From: a virus | Strand: one strand, 5' to 3' | DNA: 64,000 bases | IMG/VR virus record: IMGVR_UViG_3300028394_000036 | Span: 1 to 64,000 of that record | Shown: one piece after another, positions 1-8,761 of the stretch | How positions within the stretch are numbered: position 1 is the stretch's first letter | How the letters are laid out: each line of letters begins with the position of its first letter | Notes under the pieces: generated by a model | Told to the model about the DNA's origin: nothing | Databases searched by the model: none | Seen by the model: only the letters and a program-made list of their open reading frames with translations | Position numbers and translations under genes: made by a program

Positions 1-40
1 GTAGAAAACGGCATACGATATTCTATAGATAATTTTCATA

Positions 41-982
41 TTAAACTGATTTCATCCAATCAATAGTTTTGTGAACACCGTCTTTCAAAAAGAACGTAGA
101 AGTATAACCTAATTCATTTACCGATAAAGTAATATCTGGCGTTTTCGTTTTAGTTGTAAGAACTTCAGAACTTTTGTAAGTTATTAAATTCTTATCAGCA
201 CCAACATAGTCCCAAATTATATTTGCTAAATCTTCTATACTATGATATTCATTACTTCCAATATTATAAACTCTTCCATCGATAAAATTATCCGAGATGT
301 TTGCTATTGCAGAAACTGCATCATCAATGTATGTACTCGAACGATGGTGGCCAGTATAAACCGTTATTGGTAAGTTATTTAATGCATGATAACAAAACTT
401 GCAATTAACAGAACGATACGGATGGTAAAATTCGCCTGGACCATATGTGTTAAATAATCTAACAATAACAGTTTGTGTACCTTCCATTATGCGTGAGTTT
501 CTAATTTGCATTTCATTTGCCCATTTTGAAATAGCATAATCATTCATTTGTTTTATTTCTATCGTATCCATTACATCTTCTGACATAACACCTTCATAGT
601 CACCATACACTTCTGAACTAGAGAAATGTACCAACTTAAAACTATATTCTTCTTGTAAACGTATTATGTTTTTCAAACCGATTGCATTGGTTCTCCAAAG
701 TTGTTCATAATAATCTTCACCATTCCATCTACCAAATTCTGCTGCACAATTATATACCAAATCAAATGGACCAAAGTTTTCTATAACACGTTGTATTTGT
801 CTATAATCTCCAATATCACATCTACAATAAGTTTGTTTCTCAGAACTCATTGATTGAACAAAACCCTGTTCGCCAGCAGAGTGTGGTAAATCAATTCCAA
901 ATACTTCATGTCCCTTATCTACAAGTTTATTTTTTAGTATAGAACCAACTGTACCTAAAACACCTGTTACTAAAATTCGCAT
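41..982 (-). CDS. NAD-dependent nucleotide-sugar epimerase/dehydratase
   Basis: A 313-residue short-chain dehydrogenase of the extended (GalE/RmlB-like) type that should interconvert or dehydrate an NDP-sugar in the cytoplasm. The N-terminus carries the Rossmann motif GxxGxxG (G7, G10, G13) after a beta strand, and the catalytic Tyr149-x3-Lys153 pair (YAISK) is present with the upstream Ser run at 121-123. Length is normal for the family. It is the last gene of a run of glycosyltransferases on the same strand, so it probably supplies an activated sugar to them. The exact sugar cannot be read from sequence; UDP-glucose/galactose epimerase and GDP/dTDP-sugar dehydratase remain open. Confidence 0.85.
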   Translation of the reverse strand: MRILVTGVLGTVGSILKNKLVDKGHEVFGIDLPHSAGEQGFVQSMSSEKQTYCRCDIGDYRQIQRVIENFGPFDLVYNCAAEFGRWNGEDYYEQLWRTNAIGLKNIIRLQEEYSFKLVHFSSSEVYGDYEGVMSEDVMDTIEIKQMNDYAISKWANEMQIRNSRIMEGTQTVIVRLFNTYGPGEFYHPYRSVNCKFCYHALNNLPITVYTGHHRSSTYIDDAVSAIANISDNFIDGRVYNIGSNEYHSIEDLANIIWDYVGADKNLITYKSSEVLTTKTKTPDITLSVNELGYTSTFFLKDGVHKTIDWMKSV

Positions 983-997
983 AACATAATCTCCATT

Positions 998-1588
998 TTA
1001 CTTTTTAACAAAAATATAAGTTCCATTCCCCTCTGTATATTTTACAGTTTCATAATTTTCTGGTAGGTTAATTCTATGATAACCATCGACGTAGAAATTA
1101 TAATTAGTATCGTGTATTATAACATACTGTACGGGAAACTTATTTAATATATAATTCGCAATATCCCCTCTTACATGAAATCCACCGTCAACTAAAACAG
1201 TATTGAATTTGTATTTGGAAAACAATTCATCTATCCGTGATAATAAACCGCTTGGTAATTCTGGTGGTATTATTCCTGTGTGTTCAGGTCCTGGATCAAC
1301 GAAGTCGATGTCTTGCCACATTACAACTTCACTACCCCAATTTGAATACGATTTGAATCGTTCTTCTGCTTGGTTATACCAATCAATTAATGTGTAATCG
1401 TTTTTATCAATAAGTTCATATGAATAAACATATTTGAAATTATCCAATAAGTATTTAGTTCCATCGCCCAAACCAAATTCTAAAATTGATAGTTGATTTT
1501 TGTTTTTAATTGTTGGTTCAACAATATCTTGCCAATCTGTATACGCCATACTTAAACCCCTGCTTGTAATGCATCTATTATACGCCAT
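998..1588 (-). CDS. Class I SAM-dependent methyltransferase-like protein
   Basis: A 196-residue protein with a motif I glycine loop (ILEFGLGDGT, residues 35-44) and later strands VLVDGG and VIIHDTN typical of small class I methyltransferases acting on sugars or small molecules. Substrate unknown. Its start is unusual: the first 13 codons are a 39-bp tandem copy of the junction with the preceding glycosyltransferase gene, so there are two in-frame MAY starts, at 1588 (GGAG seven bases upstream) and at 1549 (GGGG seven bases upstream). The ancestral start was probably the one now at 1549. It lies 2 nt after the upstream glycosyltransferase stop. Confidence 0.65.
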   Translation of the reverse strand: MAYNRCITSRGLSMAYTDWQDIVEPTIKNKNQLSILEFGLGDGTKYLLDNFKYVYSYELIDKNDYTLIDWYNQAEERFKSYSNWGSEVVMWQDIDFVDPGPEHTGIIPPELPSGLLSRIDELFSKYKFNTVLVDGGFHVRGDIANYILNKFPVQYVIIHDTNYNFYVDGYHRINLPENYETVKYTEGNGTYIFVKK

Positions 1589-1619
1589 ACTTAAACTCCT
1601 GCTTTTAATGAATCTATTA
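1542..1619. repeat. 39-bp tandem duplication across a gene junction
   Basis: Two adjacent 39-bp units, 1542-1580 and 1581-1619, match at 36 of 39 positions. Each unit holds, on the minus strand, the last codons of the glycosyltransferase (LIDxLxAGV), its stop codon, a purine-rich ribosome-binding site and the ATG-GCG-TA start of the methyltransferase. Because 39 is a multiple of three the downstream gene stays open and gains 13 N-terminal residues. Confidence 0.9.
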
Positions 1620-2322
1620 AAACTCTATTTTTTGCTACTAACATTGACATATCCGTTCTACTATGCCAAAGGTCTTCGTGCCATTGATGAAATACTAACT
1701 GAGAATCTTCTATAAGAATTTCAACTCCGTTTCTTTCTAATGTTACAATGAATGCGTCATCATCTGACCACATTCCTTCTGCATATCTATTATCAAATCC
1801 ACCAACACGTTTTAAATCCTCAGTAAAAAGTGCTGCACAGAAATTAAAAGGTTGTGGTCTATGTTGAGAATGACAATACCATTTTGATTCACTTAAATCA
1901 ATTTGTTCTGGACTTGTTTTTCTATTTATTCTTTCGGATGAATCTCTTGATAAACTCAATGCACTCATAGCAATATACTGATTTTTCTTCAAATTATCAA
2001 TAGTAAATTGAATAATATCTGTGCCATGTAGACATTCTGCATTTTGAATTATAGTTCGCTTACCATGTATAAAATGAAAAGCTGTATTAAAACCAACAAC
2101 TGGATTAACCCACCATTTATTTTTTGTATGTATTGTTATTAACTTTATATCCAAATCAAAATCTTCAATATCTTTATATGATAATGGTTCTACACTAACA
2201 TCATCAACTATAATAATTTCGGTTAACTCTTTTGCATTTGGTTGATCCTGAATACTTTGTAACGTATTTAACAATTGATTTTTTCTATTAACATGAGTCA
2301 TACATATGCTTAGTTCTTTCAT
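1591..2322 (-). CDS. Glycosyltransferase family 2 (GT-A fold)
   Basis: A 243-residue inverting-type glycosyltransferase. The N-terminal nucleotide-binding half starts LSICMTHVNR and reaches the donor-binding acidic pair D40-D41 (IIIVDD). The C-terminal part has the acceptor-side motif GGFDNRY...WSDDDAF (about residues 180-195), which resembles the galactosyltransferase C-terminal region found in GT2/GT7 enzymes. It transfers a sugar from an NDP donor, probably in the cytoplasm, to an unknown acceptor. It sits between a GT9-like gene and a methyltransferase in a co-directional run, and its 3' end is part of a 39-bp tandem duplication. Donor sugar not assignable. Confidence 0.8.
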   Translation of the reverse strand: MKELSICMTHVNRKNQLLNTLQSIQDQPNAKELTEIIIVDDVSVEPLSYKDIEDFDLDIKLITIHTKNKWWVNPVVGFNTAFHFIHGKRTIIQNAECLHGTDIIQFTIDNLKKNQYIAMSALSLSRDSSERINRKTSPEQIDLSESKWYCHSQHRPQPFNFCAALFTEDLKRVGGFDNRYAEGMWSDDDAFIVTLERNGVEILIEDSQLVFHQWHEDLWHSRTDMSMLVAKNRVLIDSLKAGV

Positions 2323-2331
2323 ATAATATCC

Positions 2332-3231
2332 TTATAAATTATTTACAATCTCATTGAAAACTTCATCATCAGTTAAAAATGGATTTAGAGTTACATGATT
2401 AGAATCGGGAAAGTAATACTTTGGTCCCAACTTTGGTTCTTTAATTTTTCTAATAACACCGTTTGCACCATAAAGTTGATGAACAAAATCACCTGTGATA
2501 ATTGTTTTCGTACCAACTCCTGCTGCTATGTTACACAAACCACCTTCAGTTCCAACAAATGCGTCACAGTTTTTTAGAATTGAAGCAGTATATATAATAG
2601 ATTCCATATAATCGTCTTCTACAATTGCACTATCATGCTGTGAAACTTGCATCGGAAAACCAACATAAATTATATTATATAACTCATTTAACTTATCTAC
2701 AATATAATTTATATTTCTATGTTTACCACCGTAGCCTAAGTTAGGAACATCGATTCCTTTATCATATTCCTCTTGTGTAAACAAGTAACTTTTCTCTTCC
2801 CATGTTTTTAATACCGCTATTATTTTTTTATCGTTAACATTACGAAACTGAGTATCTAATGTTTCTTTTGCATATAGGTCATATGTACCATTAGTATAAA
2901 GTCTATATTCTGATTTCGGATTTTTAACTCCTGCAAACTTTTGATATTCTATTGTTGGTGTTTCTAAAAAAGATAAAGCGGGTAATGTTATAATCTTATC
3001 ATATACCAAATCAATTGAACTTAAATCAGGCAAAGGTGTTGGAGTTCTCGATACAAATACATTATAAATATGTGGATTATTTTCCAACAAACTTTTCATT
3101 TGTGGAAATCCAATAAGATAATCAATTTGATCAAACTTATTTTCATATTTTAGACGCTCTGCAATAGAACTTGCAAAAGTAATATCCCCAAAGAATCCGT
3201 GTGTAACTACAAGACACTTAGTATTTTTCAT
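2332..3231 (-). CDS. Glycosyltransferase family 9-like (heptosyltransferase-type)
   Basis: About 299 residues with the GT-B architecture of ADP-heptose:LPS heptosyltransferase relatives: an N-terminal strand (CLVVTHGFFGD) and, near residue 225, the conserved C-terminal donor-binding segment VGTEGGLCNIAAGVGT followed by a strand (KTIITGD). A TTG start at 3246 is possible, but GAGGA stands eight bases before the ATG at 3231, so 3231 is chosen. It overlaps the end of the DUF6165 gene by 14 bases, indicating coupled translation. Role in building or modifying a glycan is inferred from family and neighbours. Confidence 0.7.
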   Translation of the reverse strand: MKNTKCLVVTHGFFGDITFASSIAERLKYENKFDQIDYLIGFPQMKSLLENNPHIYNVFVSRTPTPLPDLSSIDLVYDKIITLPALSFLETPTIEYQKFAGVKNPKSEYRLYTNGTYDLYAKETLDTQFRNVNDKKIIAVLKTWEEKSYLFTQEEYDKGIDVPNLGYGGKHRNINYIVDKLNELYNIIYVGFPMQVSQHDSAIVEDDYMESIIYTASILKNCDAFVGTEGGLCNIAAGVGTKTIITGDFVHQLYGANGVIRKIKEPKLGPKYYFPDSNHVTLNPFLTDDEVFNEIVNNL

Positions 3232-3598
3232 AAGATTTTTCCTCAACCAATTTCGATAAAGTTATTATATTTATTTTATTTTTAAGTATAAATCTAGTAT
3301 CATTAGTAATATAAACACTTCTTGCAAGTTCGATGAATTCCGAATCAAATTCTTTTTCTTTTTCTTTAATACGAATTTTATCTTCTATGTCCCATAGTGA
3401 TTCATTTACAGAAATCAATTCATTAAAAATTACAGAAAGTCTCAAATCCGATTGTATTATTTCTTCACAGTTTTTTGAGATAGTGTCTATTTCATTTTTG
3501 ATATTAATTAATTTGAATTCATCTTTTATCTTTTCTAACTTTATTTTTAGTATAGAAAATTTATCAAGTAATTCTCCATTTGAAACTTCTATTTTCAT
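3218..3598 (-). CDS. DUF6165 family protein
   Basis: A 126-residue, mostly helical protein. The segments GELLDKFSILKIKLEKI near the N-terminus, LWDIEDKIR, and the C-terminal FIELARSVYITNDTRF with LVEEKSYEKY match what I recall of DUF6165, a small family of unknown function repeatedly found beside glycosyltransferases in bacteria. It stands here between a GT9-like enzyme and an FkbM methyltransferase, which is that same context. No catalytic residues can be proposed. A structural or regulatory partner of the glycan enzymes is a guess from neighbourhood alone. Confidence 0.65.
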   Translation of the reverse strand: MKIEVSNGELLDKFSILKIKLEKIKDEFKLINIKNEIDTISKNCEEIIQSDLRLSVIFNELISVNESLWDIEDKIRIKEKEKEFDSEFIELARSVYITNDTRFILKNKINIITLSKLVEEKSYEKY

Positions 3599-3599
3599 A

Positions 3600-4208
3600 T
3601 CACATCATCTTTTTGTTTATGAATAATATATCTTGTTGATGTGATCCGTGATTCCTTGATTCATCTAAAACTGCAACGGGAATAAAACCAAAGTTATCCA
3701 TGAATTGAATCACTTCATCGTACAATGGAGCACCTTCGTTATATTGTGTGAGTGATACTTCCAACAATATTCCGTTTGCCTTAGAACATAATTTACTACC
3801 GCCAGAAATAATATCAAGTTCAGATCCCTGTGTGTCTATCTTTATCAAATCAAATTCAGTATCATCTGTAAATAATTCATCCAACAAGACACCAGATTTC
3901 TCTATTACTTCTAATTGATCATCAGAATAAAATTGAGTCAGTTCCCTATAAACAGAATTACCAGTGCAAGTTGGATCGTTTTTTCGTGTGTAAAAATTGT
4001 ATGTATTTTTATCTTTTGCCAATAGTGTTATAAGATAATCATCGGTCAACTGTTTCAATGATTCTTCACATTGTGGTGACGCTTCTATACTGAAAACATA
4101 ACTATATGAATATAGTTTCTTAAACATGGAATGGAATTGACCTATGTTTGCACCTATATCCAAAACTCTATACGGTACAAAATAATTACTAATTAGATTT
4201 AACTTCAT
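3600..4208 (-). CDS. FkbM-type SAM-dependent methyltransferase
   Basis: A 202-residue methyltransferase. Motif I is VLDIGANIGQF (residues 15-25), an acidic residue after the next strand (SIEAS) should bind the SAM ribose, and the FkbM-typical segment LIKIDTQGSELDIISG follows at about 120-135. Members usually O-methylate sugars or small metabolites. One base separates its stop from the DUF6165 start and two bases separate it from the preceding glycosyltransferase, so it is translated as part of the glycan operon. Methylation of a sugar made by the neighbours is an inference. Confidence 0.8.
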   Translation of the reverse strand: MKLNLISNYFVPYRVLDIGANIGQFHSMFKKLYSYSYVFSIEASPQCEESLKQLTDDYLITLLAKDKNTYNFYTRKNDPTCTGNSVYRELTQFYSDDQLEVIEKSGVLLDELFTDDTEFDLIKIDTQGSELDIISGGSKLCSKANGILLEVSLTQYNEGAPLYDEVIQFMDNFGFIPVAVLDESRNHGSHQQDILFINKKMM

Positions 4209-4210
4209 TC

Positions 4211-5176
4211 CTATAACTCCAATATATCAATGATTTTATAAGTAATATTTGGACCAGAGGCATTTCTTATATACCAACTTCTAGCATTATCTCTTATATA
4301 ATCTAAAAATTCATCATTATCTATAACTTCATTGTACCTTTCAATTATTTTATCAGCTAAAACATCTTGAGTTTGATATTTAAAAGTACTATCAAATTCA
4401 CAGTCAACCGAAATATAATGTACGTTTGGTAGTAAAGGGTCATCGGATTCAACTGCATACCTTGGTCTTATAGTTGGAATCCCTAAGCCATACATTTCTA
4501 TATCCCTAAAACAGAAATCACCACATGACCAACCACCACCACCACCAAAACATAATGCTAATTTAAAATCCATAGCTTCTGATATATAGCTTTCAAAGTT
4601 AATTGGGAGGTTTCCAAAATAAAAATCATTCATTTTTTTATTCAATAAATCTATTGATAATCTGGTATTTCTATAATTCTGATTTTCCATCTCTTTATAT
4701 ACACTACCCCTCCAATATAATCTTTTATCTAATTTGGTTGATTTTCTATACGATTGTATTTGTTCCCAATTTTCTATTCCAAGATTCCAACACGATTCTG
4801 GATAAACACTTGGTTTTATTTTTTTTCTAACTTCTTCATTTTTTATTAAAAAGTCCCAAAGCACTTTATTGTACTGGCCGATTGCTGCACCAACAAAGTT
4901 TTCTGATTCAGCTAGTTTTATTGTAGTTGTTGGTGCATCACCAAAATCAAATGTTTTGAATTTTTTAGTATCATCAAATTCAAATATCAAAATAGAACCT
5001 TGATTTATTAAAACCTCACATCCATTTTTATATACAAATTTATCGTCACCATTCAAATCAAACCATTTTACATCATAGTTTTTACTAAGTTCTTCTAATA
5101 AATGGGCAGTATTTTGGGCATCAAATCTATGATTTGCAATGCCTCTATGAAACGAATATAGATTTAGTTTTTTCAT
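4211..5176 (-). CDS. Putative glycosyltransferase (GT90/CAP10-like)
   Basis: A 321-residue protein not firmly assigned. It shows LYWRGSVYK with a downstream Arg in the middle and, in the C-terminal third, CFRDIEMYGLGIPTIRPRY followed by VHYISVD; that order resembles the WRG and nucleotide-sugar-binding segments of GT90 (CAP10/LpsA-like) transferases. A glycine-rich stretch (CFGGGGGWSCGDFC) just before is unusual. Its ATG overlaps the TGA of the GT7-like gene (ATGA), so the two are translationally coupled. Function in glycan synthesis is inferred from this resemblance and from neighbours on both sides. Confidence 0.55.
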   Translation of the reverse strand: MKKLNLYSFHRGIANHRFDAQNTAHLLEELSKNYDVKWFDLNGDDKFVYKNGCEVLINQGSILIFEFDDTKKFKTFDFGDAPTTTIKLAESENFVGAAIGQYNKVLWDFLIKNEEVRKKIKPSVYPESCWNLGIENWEQIQSYRKSTKLDKRLYWRGSVYKEMENQNYRNTRLSIDLLNKKMNDFYFGNLPINFESYISEAMDFKLALCFGGGGGWSCGDFCFRDIEMYGLGIPTIRPRYAVESDDPLLPNVHYISVDCEFDSTFKYQTQDVLADKIIERYNEVIDNDEFLDYIRDNARSWYIRNASGPNITYKIIDILEL

Positions 5177-5904
5177 ATATTAACTTTATAGTTTGTGCTT
5201 TTTATCCATCTTACATTTTTAATACCAGTTTCAAATTCCTCCACATCTGCTGTAAGGTTTTTGTAACCAACTTGTCTATCTACAAACGCTCTTTCGTAAA
5301 AGTATTTTTTACCTTCCAAAAAGTCCTTTTGCCCATCTTCATTTTTCTTACTCATATCTCCATTATCCTCATGATAAAGACAATAGAAAGTTCCAACATC
5401 ATTTCGTTTAACAGAAATGTCTGCCCACACAAATCGTTCACGTAAATCTTCATCTTCATTACCCCAACCTTTATACAATGGATTGAACCCATTTATTGCT
5501 TCAAAGTGTTCTCTCTTCATACAAATCACTCCACCATAAAACCTTGGATCTATTTCTTCATGCCAGTTTCTATATCCACCTGGTATGTCTAAGTAATCAC
5601 GGGTTGTGGAGTTATCTTTATCTAAAAATATTCCTCTTTTAGCAGGAAGTACTGGACAATCCATTACATCGTATGAAACATCTTCCGATGGCACATAATC
5701 GACTTGATGAAAAACTACTATATCACCTTTCGCATAATTGTATGCTATATTTTGCACACAAGATATTTGGAAGTTATCATTGTTATTTTGTTCTGATACA
5801 ATGATTTCATAAGATTCATTCTTAAAAAAATCTTGAAGTGTAGGTAATAGTATTTCTAAATGTTCTTCTCTATTCCGATACGGTATTATTATTGAGTATT
5901 TCAT
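5173..5904 (-). CDS. Beta-1,4-galactosyltransferase-like enzyme (GT7)
   Basis: A 243-residue GT-A enzyme. Residues 5-16 (IIIPYRNREEHL) match the start signature of animal and bacterial beta-1,4-galactosyltransferases, and YGGVICMKREHFEAINGF followed by GWGNEDEDLRERF (about 123-157) matches their acceptor and metal-binding region, including the GWGxEDxD motif. The usual DVD metal motif appears here as HQVDYVPS, with one Asp replaced. It would transfer galactose or a related sugar to a glycan end. No membrane anchor is present, so it acts in the cytoplasm. First gene of its coupled pair; the 137-base gap upstream (5905-6041) is AT-rich and shows no other gene. Confidence 0.75.
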   Translation of the reverse strand: MKYSIIIPYRNREEHLEILLPTLQDFFKNESYEIIVSEQNNNDNFQISCVQNIAYNYAKGDIVVFHQVDYVPSEDVSYDVMDCPVLPAKRGIFLDKDNSTTRDYLDIPGGYRNWHEEIDPRFYGGVICMKREHFEAINGFNPLYKGWGNEDEDLRERFVWADISVKRNDVGTFYCLYHEDNGDMSKKNEDGQKDFLEGKKYFYERAFVDRQVGYKNLTADVEEFETGIKNVRWIKSTNYKVNI

Positions 5905-6041
5905 CTTTATTTACCTTTTTGTATGATGCTTTTTTACCATCATTTGCTACTAATTTGAACTATTACTTCTAACATAATAAATCCATACATTTATAAAAAA
6001 TATCTAACTAAGTTTAATTACTGAGTTTATCTAACCACCTA

Positions 6042-6806
6042 TCAAAATCTATCATATTGATGCACTATTGCATAACTACTTAAATTATTCAAATCAAATT
6101 CAACAAGACCGTTTGCAATAACGTGTAGGTGTACTGCAAAATTATCATTCAAATCAGTAAACATAACATCATCTTTGTAAGAAGTTTGAATTAAATAATT
6201 GAAAGATGTTTGGTCTGCGACTAATCGTTTCCCAACTGACATTAAATAAATGTCTCTACATATATTTTTAACGTAATGTGCAGAACCACCAAATACACCA
6301 ACATTATAAACTTCTTTATCCAATAGAGTTTCTATACCAATTCCACCAAGATTTACAAACAAATGTCTTTTATTCCAATTCTCATTTTCATATTTAACCA
6401 CTTCACTTGATGCAATTATCAGATTATGTGGTATATCTGAGAATGGATCTCTATTGAAATACACATCCCTCACATCCGTAATTAACACTTTATTGAATTT
6501 ACTTTCATTTAATATTTGCCATATATGAAAGAACCGTAAGTTATGAACTAATTCATAAGATGAATTTATATCCATTGTTCCTGTATTTGTTGGAAACTGT
6601 ATTGTAAATTCCCCATACATATTATGTTCTGGTAAAATAACTTCAACTTTGTTTTCCGTTAAATACGGTACTAACTCTGAATTAGGATTGTTATTATATA
6701 ACAATAATATTCTTTTAGCTGATATAGTGTTTGATGTTTCAACCCACTTACTAATATCGCTTACATTATAATTGCCACTTATTGCACCGATTAAAAGATT
6801 ATCCAT
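6042..6806 (-). CDS. Nucleotide-diphospho-sugar transferase-like protein
   Basis: A 254-residue protein with a GT-A-like layout: an N-terminal strand (LLIGAISGNY), a central acidic motif VLITDVRDVYFNRDPF in the place of a metal-binding DxD, and NVGVFGGSAHYVKN further on, as in GT8/GT77/DUF616-like transferases. Family assignment is not secure. The C-terminus looks short: the frame stops at TGA right after YDRF, while the shifted frame continues FDRWLDKLSN to a TAA at 6014-6016, across a TTTT run. A one-base indel or a sequencing error at that run is possible. It lies 8 bases after a GT2 gene. Confidence 0.6.
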   Translation of the reverse strand: MDNLLIGAISGNYNVSDISKWVETSNTISAKRILLLYNNNPNSELVPYLTENKVEVILPEHNMYGEFTIQFPTNTGTMDINSSYELVHNLRFFHIWQILNESKFNKVLITDVRDVYFNRDPFSDIPHNLIIASSEVVKYENENWNKRHLFVNLGGIGIETLLDKEVYNVGVFGGSAHYVKNICRDIYLMSVGKRLVADQTSFNYLIQTSYKDDVMFTDLNDNFAVHLHVIANGLVEFDLNNLSSYAIVHQYDRF

Positions 6807-6814
6807 GATTCATG

Positions 6815-7438
6815 CTAAATAGTTGTATAAAATTCATTTTGCTTTTCTTGACGTTCTATTGTTTTTGAATGTAACAAACAATACTCAACTTCTTCTGGTA
6901 GTGTGGAGTAAGTAGTATATCCAGTTAACCTCTCATGTACTTTGTTTTTCCAAACAATGGATTCTTTGTTTCTATAAATTCTTGTTTGTAAATCTGGCCA
7001 ATTCACTCTACCTTCTTTATCATAATTCCAACCCCATCGCTTTATATGCTCTTCTGATATTCCGTGAACAGTATTCCACCGTGGAACTAAAAACATATCA
7101 AGTTCTTTATTTTCTTTTAAAATATCGTATATGTTAAGTAATAAACTCGTAGTTGGTATTTCGTCAGCATCAATATTAAAAATCCATTCTTTAGTGCAAT
7201 GTTTTTTTAAGTTATTTTTAAATTGTGCAAAATCTTTATTTAATGGATATTCGATAACAACAAAATTATCTATCTGGTTTCTGTAAAAATCTATCACCGT
7301 TCTAACAGAACTAGTTACAGACATAGTATCCATTTGAATAACTATTTCATCGTATTTACTTATTCTATCTTTCAAGAACCCCAATAAATTATCTAATTCT
7401 TTGTCTTCATTGCAAACAGTAATGGTGTACGAAATCAT
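6815..7438 (-). CDS. Glycosyltransferase family 2
   Basis: A 207-residue GT2 enzyme of the WaaE/SunS-like type. It opens ISYTITVCNED, has a helix-strand donor-binding domain and the metal motif DADE at residues 90-93 preceded by EWIFNI. The later part (RWGWNYDKEGRVNWPDLQTRIYRN, then VHERL and CLLHSK) is characteristic of this subgroup. It is shorter than the usual 250-plus residues but has all key segments. The gap to the preceding GT4 gene is two bases. Sugar donor and acceptor unknown. Confidence 0.8.
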   Translation of the reverse strand: MISYTITVCNEDKELDNLLGFLKDRISKYDEIVIQMDTMSVTSSVRTVIDFYRNQIDNFVVIEYPLNKDFAQFKNNLKKHCTKEWIFNIDADEIPTTSLLLNIYDILKENKELDMFLVPRWNTVHGISEEHIKRWGWNYDKEGRVNWPDLQTRIYRNKESIVWKNKVHERLTGYTTYSTLPEEVEYCLLHSKTIERQEKQNEFYTTI

Positions 7439-7440
7439 AG

Positions 7441-8754
7441 TTATTCTCCATCATTAGAGATTTTTCTTAGAGTTGGTAGTTTCTTTAATTGAGGCAGATT
7501 CAGTTGCATTTTCTGTGCAAATTTTGGTAATTTTTCATCGAGTAATGTTTGAAACTTTTTGTGCATTGAATCATAAGACCAACGAGATTCTATTTCCCTT
7601 ATTGATTTTTTTGAACTGTTTAAGTATTTACTATAATTGTTATATACCTTATCCAATACTTTTGCAGCAGCAACATAATCAACCGTGAACCAATGTGAAC
7701 CTGCATTCAAAACACCTTCCCAAACAGCACTCTTGTGAACTTCTGTTAGATTGCCCTTTAACTGTATGTGAAACGCCTCATTCACAAAATCAGTTTGTCC
7801 ACTCCAACCAGAAACAATTACTGGTTTACCACTAGTAATGAATTCTGCAATAGGTCTTCCATATCCCTCACCTTTAGTAAATGAAACAAATGCTTTAACT
7901 TTTTTGTGATTGTACAAAGAATTCATTTCAGCGTCTGTTAACTCACCGTGGAGTACATATATACTTGGCAATAACTTCTTTTTAGACATACGTTTTATCA
8001 AAGATATTTTTTCAAGTATTTTACTCCTATCCAATAAAGAGAATGTACCAGCAGACGCTTTGAGTAAAAGTGCAGGTGGATTTGGAGTGTCTCCAAATGT
8101 TTCCAAGAATGTATATATCAAACCAGATATATCTTTTCTATCTTGACCAAAGTCTCCTTTCATCCAATGTCCAACGAATAGAAAACAAAAATCTTCTTTT
8201 ATAGAATTTAATGTAGTCTCAACTATTGTTTCCATTGAATTATTTTTATTATAAATATCTGTTCTAACACCTTCATGTAAAACTTCTATTGGAACATTAA
8301 CTTCTACTGTACCAATAACCTGATTCGATTCTTTATCTCTTTTTTCATACTTGGTATTTTGAAATACGTGTTTTGCATGCTTAGACGGAACTATAACTAA
8401 ATTCATTCTATTACACCCCTCAATCCATTCTCCAGAGCATATATCGGTTTCAATTCCAGCTGTAATACCTATGTTATATTTACCAACTGCTTGAAATTCG
8501 TTTGGTATAGTACATTGTACCCAAACGTCTGGTTGAGATTGTAATCCTGGAATTATTAAATCTTTTATTTGTCTATGTTCTGGATTATCGGTATCTAAAG
8601 CGTTCATCGGTGTGTCACCCCAATTAATAGAAATAACACGTATATTAAACTTATCCATCTTCATTAAAGAGAGTAGCATATCTCGTGCATGAGCACCATA
8701 CCCACTCATTGTTGAAACTGGTCCACAAAATACTAATTCTGGTTTAAAACTCAT
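7441..8754 (-). CDS. Glycosyltransferase family 4 (GT-B)
   Basis: About 437 residues. The N-terminal domain begins ELVFCGPVSTMSGYGAHARDML, with the glycine-rich acceptor loop of GT4 enzymes. The C-terminal domain has VLHEGVRTDIY, then FVSFTKGEGYGRPIAEFITSGKPVIVSGWSG, which contains the E-x7-E donor-binding motif. The start at 8754 is chosen over the ATG 45 bases upstream because GAGGA precedes it by five bases. It overlaps nothing, lying just after the second GT4 gene (stop 8762, so the SD is inside that gene). Likely works in sequence with the neighbouring transferases. Confidence 0.85.
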   Translation of the reverse strand: MSFKPELVFCGPVSTMSGYGAHARDMLLSLMKMDKFNIRVISINWGDTPMNALDTDNPEHRQIKDLIIPGLQSQPDVWVQCTIPNEFQAVGKYNIGITAGIETDICSGEWIEGCNRMNLVIVPSKHAKHVFQNTKYEKRDKESNQVIGTVEVNVPIEVLHEGVRTDIYNKNNSMETIVETTLNSIKEDFCFLFVGHWMKGDFGQDRKDISGLIYTFLETFGDTPNPPALLLKASAGTFSLLDRSKILEKISLIKRMSKKKLLPSIYVLHGELTDAEMNSLYNHKKVKAFVSFTKGEGYGRPIAEFITSGKPVIVSGWSGQTDFVNEAFHIQLKGNLTEVHKSAVWEGVLNAGSHWFTVDYVAAAKVLDKVYNNYSKYLNSSKKSIREIESRWSYDSMHKKFQTLLDEKLPKFAQKMQLNLPQLKKLPTLRKISNDGE

Positions 8755-8761
8755 ATATTCC

